The translations under genes were made by a program, and so were the position numbers. The notes under the pieces were generated by a model that saw only the letters and a list, made by a program, of their open reading frames with translations, had not been told where the DNA came from and searched no databases. Shown one piece after another: positions 23,236-35,637 of a DNA stretch of 64,000 nucleotides; position 1 is the stretch's first letter, and each line of letters starts with the position of its first letter. The stretch lies in the NCBI GenBank assembly GCA_025200525.1, contig CM045761.1, forward strand, positions 76,289,551 to 76,353,550, read 5' to 3'. The DNA comes from Camellia lanceoleosa. Its lineage: Eukaryota; Streptophyta; Magnoliopsida; Ericales; Theaceae.

Positions 23236-25092
23236 TGTAACGCCCCAAATTTTTAGCCCAAATGATAATACAACAATAATGGCTCTTTCAAGGAAAATCG
23301 AATATAAATCTTCAAACTTACATTACATGATACAATAGTTCTTCATGAAACAATACATTAATCCAACAACAAGTAAATAAACAAATAAATACCCTCAAGA
23401 GTTTACAAGTTTCCAAGGCTTGAGCCTGGTTACACAAAACGGTTATTCAAACCCACACATATACAGCCCTTGGCTTACACACAGAGTCACAGTAAAATGA
23501 GAATTTCGTACTCTCAACACACATTTCCTCGCCCTTAGTTAGGTGGCATTACCACATCTTTTCCTACACAAAAATCCTGTAGGGTGAGCATAAAGCCCAG
23601 TAGGAAATCCTTAACAAAGTATATACATTTTATACAAGTCTTAAGAGATGAAATGCACATGTCATGCTATGCCCTTTTGAAAGAAAATCACATCTTCATC
23701 TTTGAAAACCATCATGCTCAATGATGTCATGCAATTTCAATTCTTTAAAACTTAACAATTCATTTCAAGAATGGTAAATACGACTTTGGTAATCCTTAGG
23801 TCAGTGTCTGCAAGTAGACTATACAAGTACTACCAATTTGTCATTTTTACTGGTATTAACCGGAAGGCTCGACACCTATCCGCGCGGGTTTTTGGTCTTT
23901 CACCCCGGACTCTCAGGCCAACTTATTCAATATCATCTACACCACCTATCAAGACTTACCAACGTATTTACCCCAAAACTATTCCATGAAAACTTGTTTC
24001 TCAACATTTTTTTCTCAATGCAAGTTTTCAAATCAACATTCAAAGTTTAATGTAATCAAATAAATTAATATGCCAATAACACAAGATGAATATAAATACT
24101 TTTATTCCAATTCATCATCCAAGGAATAACACAATTCACTCTTTTCAAGTATCCTCAACAATTAGTCATTTCAAGACTATTTCAACGTTTTGAACAATAA
24201 TTTCCAAAATGAACAATAATTCTCATATTCCCTGAAATTCATCATTTATATAAATATAAATAAGAAAATTTTCAAATATCCAGTTATTTTGACACACAAA
24301 ATAAATATAACAATATCATTCATAGATTTTCAGTCTCTTTAAAAAAAAAATCTCCAAATTCTAGGTTTTTTCACAAAAACTATACAACTCAAATTTTTTG
24401 AAAGAAAACTTTCCAAAATCATCTTTTCTTTAATCAACGAAGATCAAAACCCATAAGATCATTTTAAAAGAACAAGAGACAAATCCAATTTCAAAATCGT
24501 TCAACTTTTTGAATCAACAATAAATTTTCAAAGCTATCGAAAGATGATTTCGAAAATCATACAGATCTTGCAAATATATATATATATATAACTCTAAGAA
24601 AATTCCTACCTCAAGTATTGAAGAATAATAAAGATAAAACCCCAAAATTTATGATGTCGAAACTCGATCTCCACTGCACAAACGAAGCCCTCGAGAAGTT
24701 AACCAACTTTGATGAAGAACCTATGGCAGAACTCTAATGGATCTTGAGAAATCAAGGTTTTGATCCAATTTGGCGTAAGGAAATATAGAGCGAAGGGAGA
24801 GGAAAGGGTTTTTTTTTTTTTAGAGAGAGAGAGACCTAACAAGAGTGAGATACACTCAACCTAAAGAGAAGAAAAGACTAAAATTTCAGACTTACCTACC
24901 ACCGCACGTGTGGTGCTTCTCCCGTACTTGCACTCTCGCACCTGTATTTGTTGTAGTAGCCAAACAAGCCCTCCCCTGTTTTCCACATGTGCGGCTTAAG
25001 CAACTTTGAATGCATTTTGCATTTTTTTTTGGCGAGCTGACTGGGTAGCTCGACCCCCGTAAGCTAATCAGGTCAAAATCGAGATTGCTATA
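23236..25092 (-). mobile_element. Solo LTR, 1857 bp, TSD GATGG, inside the copia element
   Basis: On the plus strand it runs from TGTAACGCCCC to GATTGCTATA, flanked by GATGG at 23231-23235 and 25093-25097. Read on the minus strand it is the same family as the solo LTR at 16513-18543: matching starts, the CCGCGCGG block at 23879, the GTGAGCATAAAGCCCAGTAGG-type block at about 23585 and matching ends. It inserted after the copia element, between the protease and pre-integrase regions. A (TA)n run lies at 24575-24592 and a CT/GA-rich leader at about 24800-24850. Confidence 0.95.
24902..24994. repeat. CACGTG-core palindromes in the solo LTR
   Basis: CCGCACGTGTGG at 24902-24913 and CCACATGTGCGG at 24983-24994, nearly reverse complements of each other. 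They occupy about the place where the sister LTR at 16513-18543 has CTCGAG palindromes. CACGTG is the plant G-box core bound by bZIP and bHLH factors. Confidence 0.65.
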
Positions 25093-25097
25093 GATGG

Positions 25098-27703
25098 CCT
25101 TTTCAAGATGAATGTAATGACCGTTGTACCCTCAGTTATTAATAAAAATACATATTCTTCTTACTTGTTTGAGTCTTCAAATTTATAGCATGGTAGACTT
25201 GGACATGTTAATTTGCATTGAGGCAAAATTATCCAAAACTCATTTTCATTCAATTGAAAGAAGTACGGAACCACTTAAATTAATTCATAGTGACATTTGT
25301 GATTTTAAAACAATTCAAACCCGAGGTGGGGAAAAATATTTTATCACTTTCATAGATGACTATACTAGATATAGTTATGTTTATTTAATTTGAACCAAGG
25401 ATGAAGCTTTGGAAACTTTCATTCAATATAAAAATGAAGTTGAAAATCAATTTGGTAAGAAAATTAAGAAACTTAGAAGTGATAGAGGTGGTGAATATGA
25501 ATCACCTTTTGGTGAATTTTATAAAGAACATGGAATAATTCATCAAACCATCGCTCCTTACTCACCTCAGCAAAATGGAATTGTTGAAAGGAAAAATAGG
25601 ACTTTAAAAGAAATGATGAATGCCATATTAATAAGTTCTGGTTTACCTCAGAACTTGTGGGGGGAAGCAATACTTTCTGCTAATTATATACTTAATAAAG
25701 TACCGCAAAAGAAAGTGGATCAAACACCTTATGAATTGTGGCATTGTAGAGTACCGTCCTACAAATACTTAAAAGTGTGGAGGTGTTTGGCTAAAGTGGC
25801 TATTCCTAGTCCTAAAAAGACTAAGATAGGTCCTAAAACCATTGATTGCATTTTCATTGGTTATGTCAAGAATAGTAGTGCATATCGGTTTTTGATTCAT
25901 AAGTCAGAATATTTCGAAATGCATGTAAATATTATTATTGAATCTCGGAATGCATCTTTCTTTGAATATGTGTTTCCGAATAAGATTGGACAAGAGACTA
26001 GTAATAAGAAAAGATCTTTTGATGCTATTACTAGTAATGATCAAGAACAAGATCAAAAGCAAGAGAAAGATCAAGATGAGGAAGAGGAACCTAGGCATAG
26101 TAAACGTGCTAGAACCTCAAAATCTTTTGGTCCAGATTTTCTAACTTTTTTGTTAGAAAATGAGCATTTAACTTTTAAAGAAGCTATGTCCAGTCCTGAG
26201 GCTCCTTTATGGAAAGAAGCTGTCAACAGTAAAGTTGAATCCATCAAACAAAATCAAACTTGGGAATTGGTAGATTTGCCACCAAGTTGTAAACCTTTTG
26301 GGTACAAGTGGATTTTCAAAAGAAAAATGAAAGCGGATGGATCAATTGACAAATACAAGGCAAGACTTGTGGTCAAAGGGTATAGATAAAAAGAAGGTCT
26401 TGATTACTTTGACACATACTCACCGGTTACTAAAATAACATCCATTAGAATGCTAATTGCTATTGCATCGTTGCACAATCTAGAAATTCATCAAATGGAT
26501 GTGAAAACTGCTTTCTTAAATGGTGAGTTAGATGAAGAAATTTACATGGAACAACCAAAAGGTTTTTTTTTTTCAAGAAAAGAAAAGAAAGTGTGTAAAT
26601 TGGTTAAATCATTATATGGTTTAAAACAAGTGCCAAAACAATGGTATGAGAAATTTGACAAGGCAATGATGTCAAATGGGTTTAAAATTAATGAGTGTAA
26701 CAAATGTGTTTATATTAAAAAAACAGACAAATGTTATGTCATTGTATGTCTTTATGTAGATGATATGCTTATCATAGGTAGTAATAATGAAATGATTAAA
26801 ACTACCAAGAAAATGTTGAATAAACATTTTGTCATAATGGACATGGGCATTGTTGATGTAATTCTTGGTATGAAAATTACCAAAACATCAGAAGGTTATG
26901 CTTTGTCACAATCTCATTACATTGAGAAAATACTTGACAAATTTAGCAAAGATGATGATCATCTTGCTAGAACACTTGTGGATGCTAATTTGTTTCTTTC
27001 TAAGAATGTATAGGAAAATATTTCTCAATTAGAGTATGCCCAAATTATTGGAAGCTTAATGTACTTGATGAACTGCAGTCAACCAGATATAACTTATACA
27101 GTAAGTAAATTAAGTAGATATACGAGTAACCAAGGAGTAGAACAATGGAAAGCAATTATAAGGGTTCTAAGATATCTCCGATTTACTCGTAACATTGGGC
27201 TAAATTATACTAGATATCCAACAGTACTTGGAGGATACTGTGATGCAAACTGGATATCGAATACTAGAGACTCAAAGTCCACCAGTGGGTATGTCTTTAC
27301 TCTTGGTGGTGCGGCTGTATGTTGGAAATCTTCCAAACAGATTTGCATAGCTAGGTCTACTATGGAATCAGAATTCATAACTTTAGATAAAGCTGGGAAA
27401 GAAGCAGAATGACTTCGTCACTTCCTTGAAGATATTCCAATATGGCCAAAATCGGTGCCTGCTATATGCATACATTGTGATAGTCAATCAGTAATAAGTA
27501 GAGCATAGAGTCATATATATAATGGTAAGTCACGACACATTTGTCGTCGAAATAACACCGTGAGACAACTACTCTCTAATGAAATTATTTTCATTGAATA
27601 TGTGAAGTCTAAAGATAACATAGCAGATCCACTAACCAAAGGGTTAGCAAGAAAGTTAGTTGAGAATTCATTGAGGGGAATGGGACTTAAGCCTATTAAA
27701 TAA
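25098..27703 (+). pseudogene. Copia pol: integrase, reverse transcriptase, RNase H
   Basis: The frame resumes with [11 protein letters not shown] and the pre-integrase HGRLGHVN (about 25192-25215), then a deletion removes most of the integrase zinc finger. The integrase core follows with HSDICDF (about 25288), RSDRGGEY (about 25475) and NGIVERKNRT (about 25575), giving the D, D, E triad. RT shows WKEAVNSKVESI, FKARL-type KYKARLVVKGYR, MDVKTAFLNGEL and the catalytic YVDD at 26753-26764. RNase H shows YCDANWISN (27238-27264), KSTSGYVF and STMESEF. The end is TAA at 27701-27703. Stops at 25391, 26386, 27011, 27410 and about 27507 kill it, yet all catalytic residues named are still present. It would copy RNA to DNA and insert it; now inactive. 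Confidence 0.95.
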
Positions 27704-28287
27704 GAGTTACCACAACGGCAACCCAACCTAGTTGACTGGAGATCTCATGATCTAGGTTCAAAGGGACAACCGAGTTGTGTATGACTCAGAAGGATCACTG
27801 GGGAGTCAAACTCCTACCCATTTCTATGATGAAATAGTGATGTCTGCAACGTTTTAGGTTAAGTAATATTTTTAATGATTCTTATATCTAGGTAAACGTA
27901 GTGGAGTATGGCAGGATACTCTTTATAAGAATCATCTATGTGAGTGTGAACTGGGCCGGTTCTATGAGATTTATGAAGGGCTACAAGTCTTTAGAGCACT
28001 CATGAAAGACCAAGTTGTTCAGGGCCAAAATGAACACAATAGTGAGAACTAAAGCGTAATGCGGGATATCTTTGTGTGAGTTCTATTGTCTTCATTTACA
28101 CAAACGGCTGAACAGTTCAAAACATTATGTTCACTGGTTAGCTAGTAAATCCGATAGTGTCTCACAAGGGAAGGTTCAAAGCCAAAAGCTACTTATCCTT
28201 TGCAGAATATTTCCAATTTATGTACTTTCTGTAATTAGATCATGTTGTTGCATTTTCTCTCCATCAAATTTCATTCATGTAGGGGAT
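27704..28287 (+). other. Copia 3' untranslated region with polypurine tract
   Basis: Non-coding DNA between pol and the 3' LTR. It ends GTAGGGGAT directly before TGTTGG, a typical copia polypurine tract at 28279-28286. Confidence 0.8.
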
Positions 28288-29470
28288 TGTTGGCAAATTG
28301 GTTTTATATATGCTTATTTTGGGCCATCTTTGAGCCCAAAATTGAGTGGGCCCCAAACGTCTTTTGGGGTGGGTCCGAAGAGGTGACATGTTCTTTGCCA
28401 CATGGCAAGTCACACGGTGAAGACAGTTCGTCAAAACCATTTATGAGTAGATGAGAAGTTGACGTCGTTTTCAGGTTCATGGAATGGACAATTAAAGAAG
28501 TGAATGTGGATTTCCTTGAATTGGGTAGTCCCACATTGAAACTTTAAGAGAGCTTTTGTGGGTATATAAGCTCTTGGTGTACTAACTTGGGTTAGGCCCC
28601 AAGGGGCACCCCCAGTTTGTAGAAGGGAGGAGTTATGGACAAATGAAACCTTGGCTCAAACCATTACACACGCGCGCGCGTTTTGCCGCCGTTGTTCGTC
28701 ATCCGTCACCGGGCGCAAGTATGTGTTGGGGGTCGGGTCGGTTCTAGTATTAATTTTTTGGACAAAATTTATTTGAATTTTTTTCAAAAATTCTTACTAA
28801 AATTAAATTCCAATTTTGTGCCAAAATTGAAATTAATTTTCTGTCCAAAATTTGCCTCGTTAAGTCCGAATTCCCTACAGAATCTGTCGAACAGATTCAA
28901 ACAGTTTTTTGACATCTTGGAACCTTAACAGATTCATAACTATCCAGAAAGATTCAAAATCTGGACAGTTTATTTAACTACAGCAGTTATCTGTTTGAAT
29001 TTCAAACTGTATCTGTTTGAAACAGTGCATCTGTTACATATTTGTGCTAGTTTGAAATTAACACCTGTTTAGGTCTATAAAACCAGATCTGTTCCAGCAT
29101 TTTTTCATATCCGAAAAATAGTCTGAAAATTATATTTTTGCTGTCTAATTTTCTACTCTGTTGCATATTTCCTTCATATTAGTTTTTAGAAAAATTAAAG
29201 AGAGTATAGAACACAAGGTTCTAGTTTGCCGGACAAATTTGTTTAGAGTGCTACTACAAATTTGTGAAGATCATTGTATCTTAGGAGATGGACGCTATTA
29301 ATCCGTAAGCACCGTAGCAGGGCGAATCTGTCTTAAGGACAGAGCGTCATACACTCAACTTCGTCTTTAAATATTCATTCGGTTTGGTAAAAATAAATTC
29401 GGTATGTAATTTATTTTATTTGTTTGATTTGTTTTAATTTATTTATTTTTCACAGAAGATTGTTCCAACA
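28288..29470 (+). repeat. 3' LTR of the copia element
   Basis: It starts TGTTGGCAAATTGG and ends GTTCCAACA, a perfect TGTTGG..CCAACA terminal inverted repeat. TATA box TATATAAG at 28563-28570. Open frames inside it are by-products. Confidence 0.95.
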
Positions 29471-29475
29471 AAACG

Positions 29476-30378
29476 TAGCATACAGTTTGTGTCAATTTCT
29501 TAATCATCAAAATCAAAAGTTCAATTCGGTGCTAAATTTTTGCCTAGCATCGACCAAGCCAAACTATTTGCACCTCTATGTACAGGTGAGGTGGAGGGAA
29601 GGCATGATTGGAAGGTAGTTAAGGAACTAATGGTTAAGGTAAGGTTGTGAAGGAATATGGTAGAAAACAAAGATAAAAAGATGGAAGTGGTAGTTATCAG
29701 AACGAGATAAATAATTTTGAATATAATATATATATCAAAGTTTATACAATAATAAACATAGTATATAATCTTAATTTTTTCCAAATTACGCAATTACCCT
29801 TGGTTCAATGTTAAAGTCAAATAGTATATTTGCAAGGATCAAAGTACTTTTGCAGAAGAAAATTTTCTTATACTATAGGGAGTAAGATGACCTAGAAAGG
29901 GTCCAAGTTCCTACAAAAGAGCACAACCAGTAAGAATTGCTTGACCAAGGAGTTCAGGAAAAAGAGGGCTTCGATTGTCAAATTAGTCAGACGTGCATCT
30001 TTTATATAAATATGGATCATGAATGGTGTGTATATTGTATAGATTGTTTTTTCATACTTTCACCGTCATGTTTGTAATGTTAAGCATCATCATTTGATAT
30101 GATATCTCATGAAATATTTTATCAAAAATGATTAGAAATGGTATAGTTTCTATTCTGGCATTACTCAATACCAAAACATCAATCAACTTTGATTGACAAA
30201 CATGCTCACTGGCTGCTGATCTCTCATTACCTTTTTTCCTCCTAATATCTATTCATCAAAAAAAGTATTCATTTTACTTCGATAAGTCACCTTGGGGCAC
30301 CATTCTTAATCACGAGTTTTGTTTGGCTAGGCCATTATTACTTTTTCCTCTGGTCTTTTTGTCTTAATTTAGCTTGTC
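29476..30378. other. No gene seen
   Basis: AT-rich flank of the copia insertion. No protein similarity or repeat boundary is recognisable. Confidence 0.5.
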
Positions 30379-32640
30379 TGTCACACTTTAAATTTGCAGG
30401 ATCCGAACTCAAGAGAATATTTTTAGAATATACATTAAAAGACAACAATAAATGATAACCTAATATCACAATCTACTTATATATATATATATATCATTCC
30501 TTACATGAGGTCTGTTCATTACATACACTATGTTCATCTATGTGGCATGAATATACAATATATAAATAAAATAAATTAATGTTCAATACAAACAAATGCC
30601 CTCAGGTTAACATCAAAATAAAAGGTTTAACCTTTACAAAATAAATGACACTCAACCTACAAAAATAAAGGCCCTGGTCCAACAATCAATAGAACTCTCT
30701 CTATTTCATACATACACCATATGTTACTTCAATGTCGTGGCACATCATCAATACTTGAAAATTTTTCAACAATGTGAGATGAACGTATAGTCTAGTATAA
30801 AAGCCTTTACATCTACTAATATCAATATACACATGTATATGATCATGATGCCATAACATATGTATATCATGCTCAAATCTCAATTTTCATGATCAACCAT
30901 ATTTATTTTCAAATGCCATGGTTTATCACAATTATATCCAGGTGAATTTCTAAGTCAATGTATCTCTTAGTGGTCATCGCTAAACATATTGGCGACTCCA
31001 CATGGATGACCCCATCATGCTATCATAGATCTTCAAAAAATAAAAATAAAAATTTATAATGTTAATATTTTACTTCATGTAGTTTAATTTCATTAAAAAA
31101 TAAAGGGACACATCAAATAATGATCCACACTTACTAAAGATCTATTGTTTGATAAGTTCAAATCACTCTATTTGATTAATTGTTTATAAAAATAATTTTT
31201 GAATTTTTTCTTAATTTTTTTCACAAATATTTTATATTTTAAGTATATAAAAAAAATTCATAACGACAATAAAACACCAAGAATAAAAAATCGAAACTTG
31301 TGAAGTGACCCCATCTATAAAAATTATTAGAGTCGCCACTAGTTGAACACCACCTAAACATCTCTACTTTATCGGTGGTTAACCAAAAGGACAAATGGGT
31401 ATCTACTCTGCGCGGATTTTAAGTCTTTCACTGTATCTTTTGCCAACTTAATCTCATTTATATATATTACCTAGATTCACCGTTATCACACAAGTCAAAA
31501 CAAAGGGGTTTTCACTTCATGATGCAACTCATGCATTGCCAAATCAACATTTCGTATTCAATAATACTACCTTTCATCAATAGGATTTCAAATCCTAGGA
31601 ATTCAACAATTCAATTTATATTAAAATGAGTTTCAATTCATCATAGGTTGATGGTTTCTACAATAATGCAATTTTCCACCAATCACCGACAATTATAATC
31701 TCAATAATATGCACTAAATCAAATTTGAAGATATCTCATTTCAATTTTAAAGGTAGAAACAACATTTCCAACAGTAACGTAATTTCTCAAATTTAGGGTT
31801 TCAACAAAATTGTTGATTTCTTAATTTTATGCTTCTATATGCTACAACATTAAGAAACATACATTTAGTATGAAAAATATTGAGACAAAACCAATACTCT
31901 CAAATCATAAATCTCTACAATGCAATTTTTTTAAATCTCTACACATTTCTCAATTTAGTGTAAGGAAAATATTCAAATATAAACTCATATTGAGTAGATT
32001 AAGGAAATCCTTACATCAAATAGTGGAGAGGAGTAACATTAGGTTTTGAATGTAGATGAAATGGGAATCACCTCTAATAGATAGTTTAAGATCAACTAAA
32101 ACTTTAAAGCCTTAAATCTTAAGCTTTAATGGTGGAGTACTGGTAGAGAGAGAAAAAATAGAGAGGAGAGAGGAAGAAATGAGATAACAAAGAGAGAAAA
32201 AGTGTTTTAATGAAATATCTATGTCAAAGAGATCGATCACAACATTGATCTCACTAAAAAGCGATCGATCAAACAATGATCGCTAGCTACTGAATGGAAA
32301 TTCAAAATCTAACTCTGTGAAGCGATTGGCGATCGATCTCATAATGACCGCCAACTATTGAAAGACACACAAAATCAATACAAACGAAGCGATCGATCGC
32401 CCAATGGGCTATGAATTTTTAACCAAGAAAATCACATTTTTACTCTTAAATTCACAATAACAAACTCCAAATTCACTTCCACAAATTTTAGAATAATTCT
32501 ATTGCGTTAACTACATCAACAACAATCACGATAACGACACAGACAACACGATATAATCACCAAAGTAAAGTAATCATACCCAACATCAAACAAATATAGA
32601 TAAATGGATCGGGTTCAAACTCTATAGAGGGTTAGAAATT
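30379..32640 (-). repeat. Diverged LTR related to the two TGTAGCG..CGTTACA solo LTRs
   Basis: The segment 31390-31500, read on the minus strand, contains AAGTTGGC ... GTGAAAGACTTAAAATCCGCGC, matching about 17850-17895 of the solo LTR at 16513-18543. The candidate left end TGTCACAC at 30379 would give a minus-strand end in GTGTGACA. No matching TSD was found, so both limits are approximate. (TA)n at about 30478-30492. No coding potential. Confidence 0.45.
32229..32402. repeat. GATCGATC palindrome array
   Basis: GAGATCGATC (32229), GCGATCGATC (32261-32270), GGCGATCGATC (32328-32338) and GCGATCGATCGC (32389-32400), each within a loose 60-70 base unit that also carries AATGATCGC, AATGACCGC or CAATGGGC. 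It lies near the 5' side of the LTR-like DNA at 30379-32640, the same relative place as the palindrome clusters of the other LTRs. Confidence 0.75.
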
Positions 32641-34234
32641 AAGCCCCAAACTAAGTATGGGCCTAAGAACTGAGATTGCCCCAAAGAGGCGACCTAGAAT
32701 GAAAAAGAAGCGTGGGCAAAAGCCCAAGGGAAGTGGGCCACTAGTGGGCTGAAGCAGGTTTGACCCACCAGGGGTCTAAATGGACTCCACGAAGGAAAAT
32801 GCCTAAGTCAAGTTGCAGAGGCAACACTTGCAGCGGTGAAGTTGCGGAGGGAACATGTGCGGCGACAAAGTTGCTGAAACACTTTGTCTCAGCACCGTCA
32901 TTCCAAGTATCTTCGGTGCCGCCGCCATTCCAAGTAATGTCGATACCACAACCATCTGGAGTTGCTGAGGAAAGGAGAAAACCGAAGCAACTAAGTTGCA
33001 GAGGCAGTACTTGCAGCGCCTAAGCTGTAGAGGCATTCTGCCGGTGCCGCTATCTTTAATATCTTCAGTCTCGCCGTCTAAACTTGCCGCGGGAAATGGC
33101 TACCGCAACAACTACGACCGCAACAATTAAGTTGCAGAGGGAATATCTTGCCAAGGTGATAGCAGCCTTTGAGACAGGCCTCCCTCTGCAAGTAGAGGCT
33201 AATGCTTGGCGCTGATAGTAGGCCCCAAGGCATTACTAGGCTAGGGCTGATAGCAGGCCCCAAAGTTTATATAACTTGGCACTAATAGCAGGCCCCAAGA
33301 CTTACTGGTTGGAACTGATAGCAGGCCTAGAAATACCAGTTTACGTTGGCGATCTCGCGAATATAGGAGCAGGGTAGCCTGAGCATCAGGGACTCCCTTT
33401 CCATTACCCAAGTCATGGACCTGCCTTAGTCACACAAGCAAGACTAAGGAAGCCTCCTTGGGCTTGGAACTAAGGCACAACATGGCTAATAGCAGGCTTG
33501 GCTGTGGCCTTCGCCCTAGAAAGCTGGAGAGTTTGTGATTAGGTGGCTAAGGGTGGAGGCTTCGCTGAGGTGAGCACGAACATAGTCGATAGCAGGCTAA
33601 TGGAGTCCTAAGAATGCATATACTGGCCAAATAGAACTAAGAAGGTAAGTGCAGGGGCAAGGCTCACTGCTGCAAGTGCACTTGCTGAGGTTCAAGCTGA
33701 GAAGGCAAGTGCAGACGCAAACACTCCCACTACAACTGCACTCGCTGAGGCTCAAAAGGGAGTTACAGCGCCAAACACTCTCGTTACAACTACACTTGTT
33801 GAGGCTCAAAAAAGGTAGTTGTGAAGGCAAACAGATAATACACAGTACATGTAGAGGGACACGTGGCACCTTCAGCCTGGTGGCTCAAGGCAAAATATTC
33901 AATGTGATCCTCTGGAACACATGTCTTCTCTCTATTTGGCAACTTGGTATCCTTTTGGTACCAAGGAAAAACCTATAAACAGGACCCATTTCCTAAGATT
34001 CAACAAGAGGAATTTTGGAGATTTGAGGGAGATGCTGCCCATTTTGGCACTGCTATACACTTCTCCTTGAGCTACTTGCTTCATTCTTACCCAGCTACAC
34101 ACTTTCTCTAACTTCTAGATAGTTGTTGCTACTCATTCTCCATCCATTTCCACCATTGTTGGACCATTAACATAGTTTTGCCTCTTTAATAACTTCTCTA
34201 ACCTTGAACCTCCCTACAAACTCGAAGTGTTACA
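32641..34234 (+). repeat. LTR-like segment rich in imperfect tandem repeats
   Basis: Three arrays are visible. First, AAGTTGCAGAGGCA-type units with CTTGCAGCG (about 32810-33135). Second, CTGATAGCAGGCCCCAA units (about 33150-33320), spaced about 35-50 bases apart, with more AGCAGGC copies to 33595. Third, three to four units of about 60 bases with ACTGCACTCGCTGAGGCTCAA (about 33645-33835). Downstream a TATAAAC at 33974-33980 and a CT-rich leader look like an LTR promoter, and GTGTTACA at 34227-34234 could be the LTR end. No TSD or 5' end was found. Open frames across the arrays are repeat artefacts. Confidence 0.5.
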
Positions 34235-35637
34235 TCGCCCTCATGGGCATTACTTAATTGTGTATTACTTATAAATAAAAATTTGGTAAATTACACCCAC
34301 ACCTCATGGGTTTACTTATAATACAAATTCTCCTTGAGGTTTTAGAAATTACGTTGACCCAAAAAATGTACAATGACCTAAATACCCTCAATTAATAATT
34401 TGGATTTACCAAGTTTCCCTATTTTCTTGAACCCTTCTACCTTAAACACCACCGCCAACAATTTACCTTTCTTTTTACCCTTTATTCTTGAGCACCACTT
34501 CCAGCTTTCTATCTTCCATTTCACCTTGTGTTCTTGAGCACCACCCTCAACCTTCCCTTACTATTCCTTAGCCACCACATCTCATAGTAACTACTTCAAC
34601 ACTCTACCTCATTGAGTCATCTATCAACCTATTTTTTGAGAACACAATTCTATCCCTAACAGCCTCCATAATGACCTTTTCTACTGTTGCCACCTCTAAA
34701 CTTCTCACCACTACCATACCACATAGCCCCTCCTTCCCAACCACCATTGCTATTAATAAAAAAATACAAGCAAATAATTCAAAACCATTTAAGCTTTAAC
34801 TTACTTAGCCAATTCATCAAACAAATTGCAACCATATCAAGAAAATAAAGAACAAAATTAGTAAATACCATAACCATCTTACAAGAAAAAAAATAAGAGA
34901 AAGAAAAAAAAATTAAAATCAAAGATAAAAAATTAAACAAAATCAAGACTAAAACCAGTAAAACCTATGGCCAAAACCATCTGCCACCATTATGCATGTT
35001 CTTTAATTTTGTCAATCATCTGCCACAATTGGCGATCACCATCTTTAGTGATAAATACCCATTTCCATCATTCTTTTATTTTGTCTAAAACCAATACAAA
35101 CTCAGCACTTATCATTTTACTATTGTAGACCAAAATCTAGTTCTCTTTATTGCAGATCCACTACATTTATTATTATAGATCGACATCTAATCAATTCGGT
35201 TCATGGTGTTAAAAATTGATTCGGGGAGGCACATGATCAAAGACAATGATTTGGTCGTAGTTCTCAAGTTATTGTAATGGCGTAAAAGTAAGAGGGAAGA
35301 ACGGTAATGATAGTGGCATGAGGGTTAGAGATAAGGTAGGAAACAATGATGGAAGTAATGTGGTATCTGTTTTTAATCTTAGACATTGATGATGAGAGAA
35401 ACAAGGAAGAGATATATAGTTGAAGGCTAAATTTGGTATTTTCCAAAAAATAAATAGCTAAAATTATAATTTTCTATTAATTAACCTAATGATTAACTAA
35501 CATGGGAAAAATGTTAAGCAATTGAAAATCAAAGGAAGGGAACGGTAATTTCCAAAACTTCACATAGGAATTATATTAAAAGTAAATCTAAGGGGGTGGT
35601 GAATGTAATTTACTTATAAACAAAGGGCCATGCTTAA
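34235..35637. other. No gene seen
   Basis: AT-rich to pyrimidine-rich spacer. The phrase TTCTTGAGCACCAC is repeated at about 34483 and 34532. Nothing coding is supported. Confidence 0.5.

Larger units (their letters stand above)
20302..29475 (+). mobile_element. Complete Ty1/copia retrotransposon, TSD AAACG, nested insertion inside
   Basis: Two LTRs (20307-21423 and 28288-29470) enclose gag, protease, integrase, RT and RNase H in the order typical of Ty1/copia, and AAACG stands directly outside both ends (20302-20306 and 29471-29475). The full span of 9164 bp includes a 1857-bp solo LTR plus one TSD copy at 23236-25097, so the original element was about 7.3 kb. Frameshifts, stops and an internal deletion make it non-autonomous today. 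By eye, the first 275 or so LTR bases differ at about 26 sites, mostly transitions, so it is an old insertion. The gag resembles Tork/TNT1-type elements; that branch call is from memory. Confidence 0.95.

Noticed and set aside
22913..23338. Continuous 141-aa frame ending in the solo LTR
   Set aside because: Its last third is translated solo-LTR sequence; the true copia frame ends at 23235.
16508..25097. Shared GATG target preference of the two solo LTRs
   Set aside because: The TSDs GATGC and GATGG look alike on the plus strand, but the elements lie in opposite directions, so in element orientation they are GATGC and CCATC. No preference is supported.
28072..28454. Open frames overlapping the start of the copia 3' LTR
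   Set aside because: They cross the polypurine tract and LTR boundary and have no counterpart in the 5' LTR context.
32760..33023. Open frame of about 87 aa rich in cysteine and serine
   Set aside because: It is made of the tandem repeats of this region and its composition follows the repeat unit, so it is not a gene.
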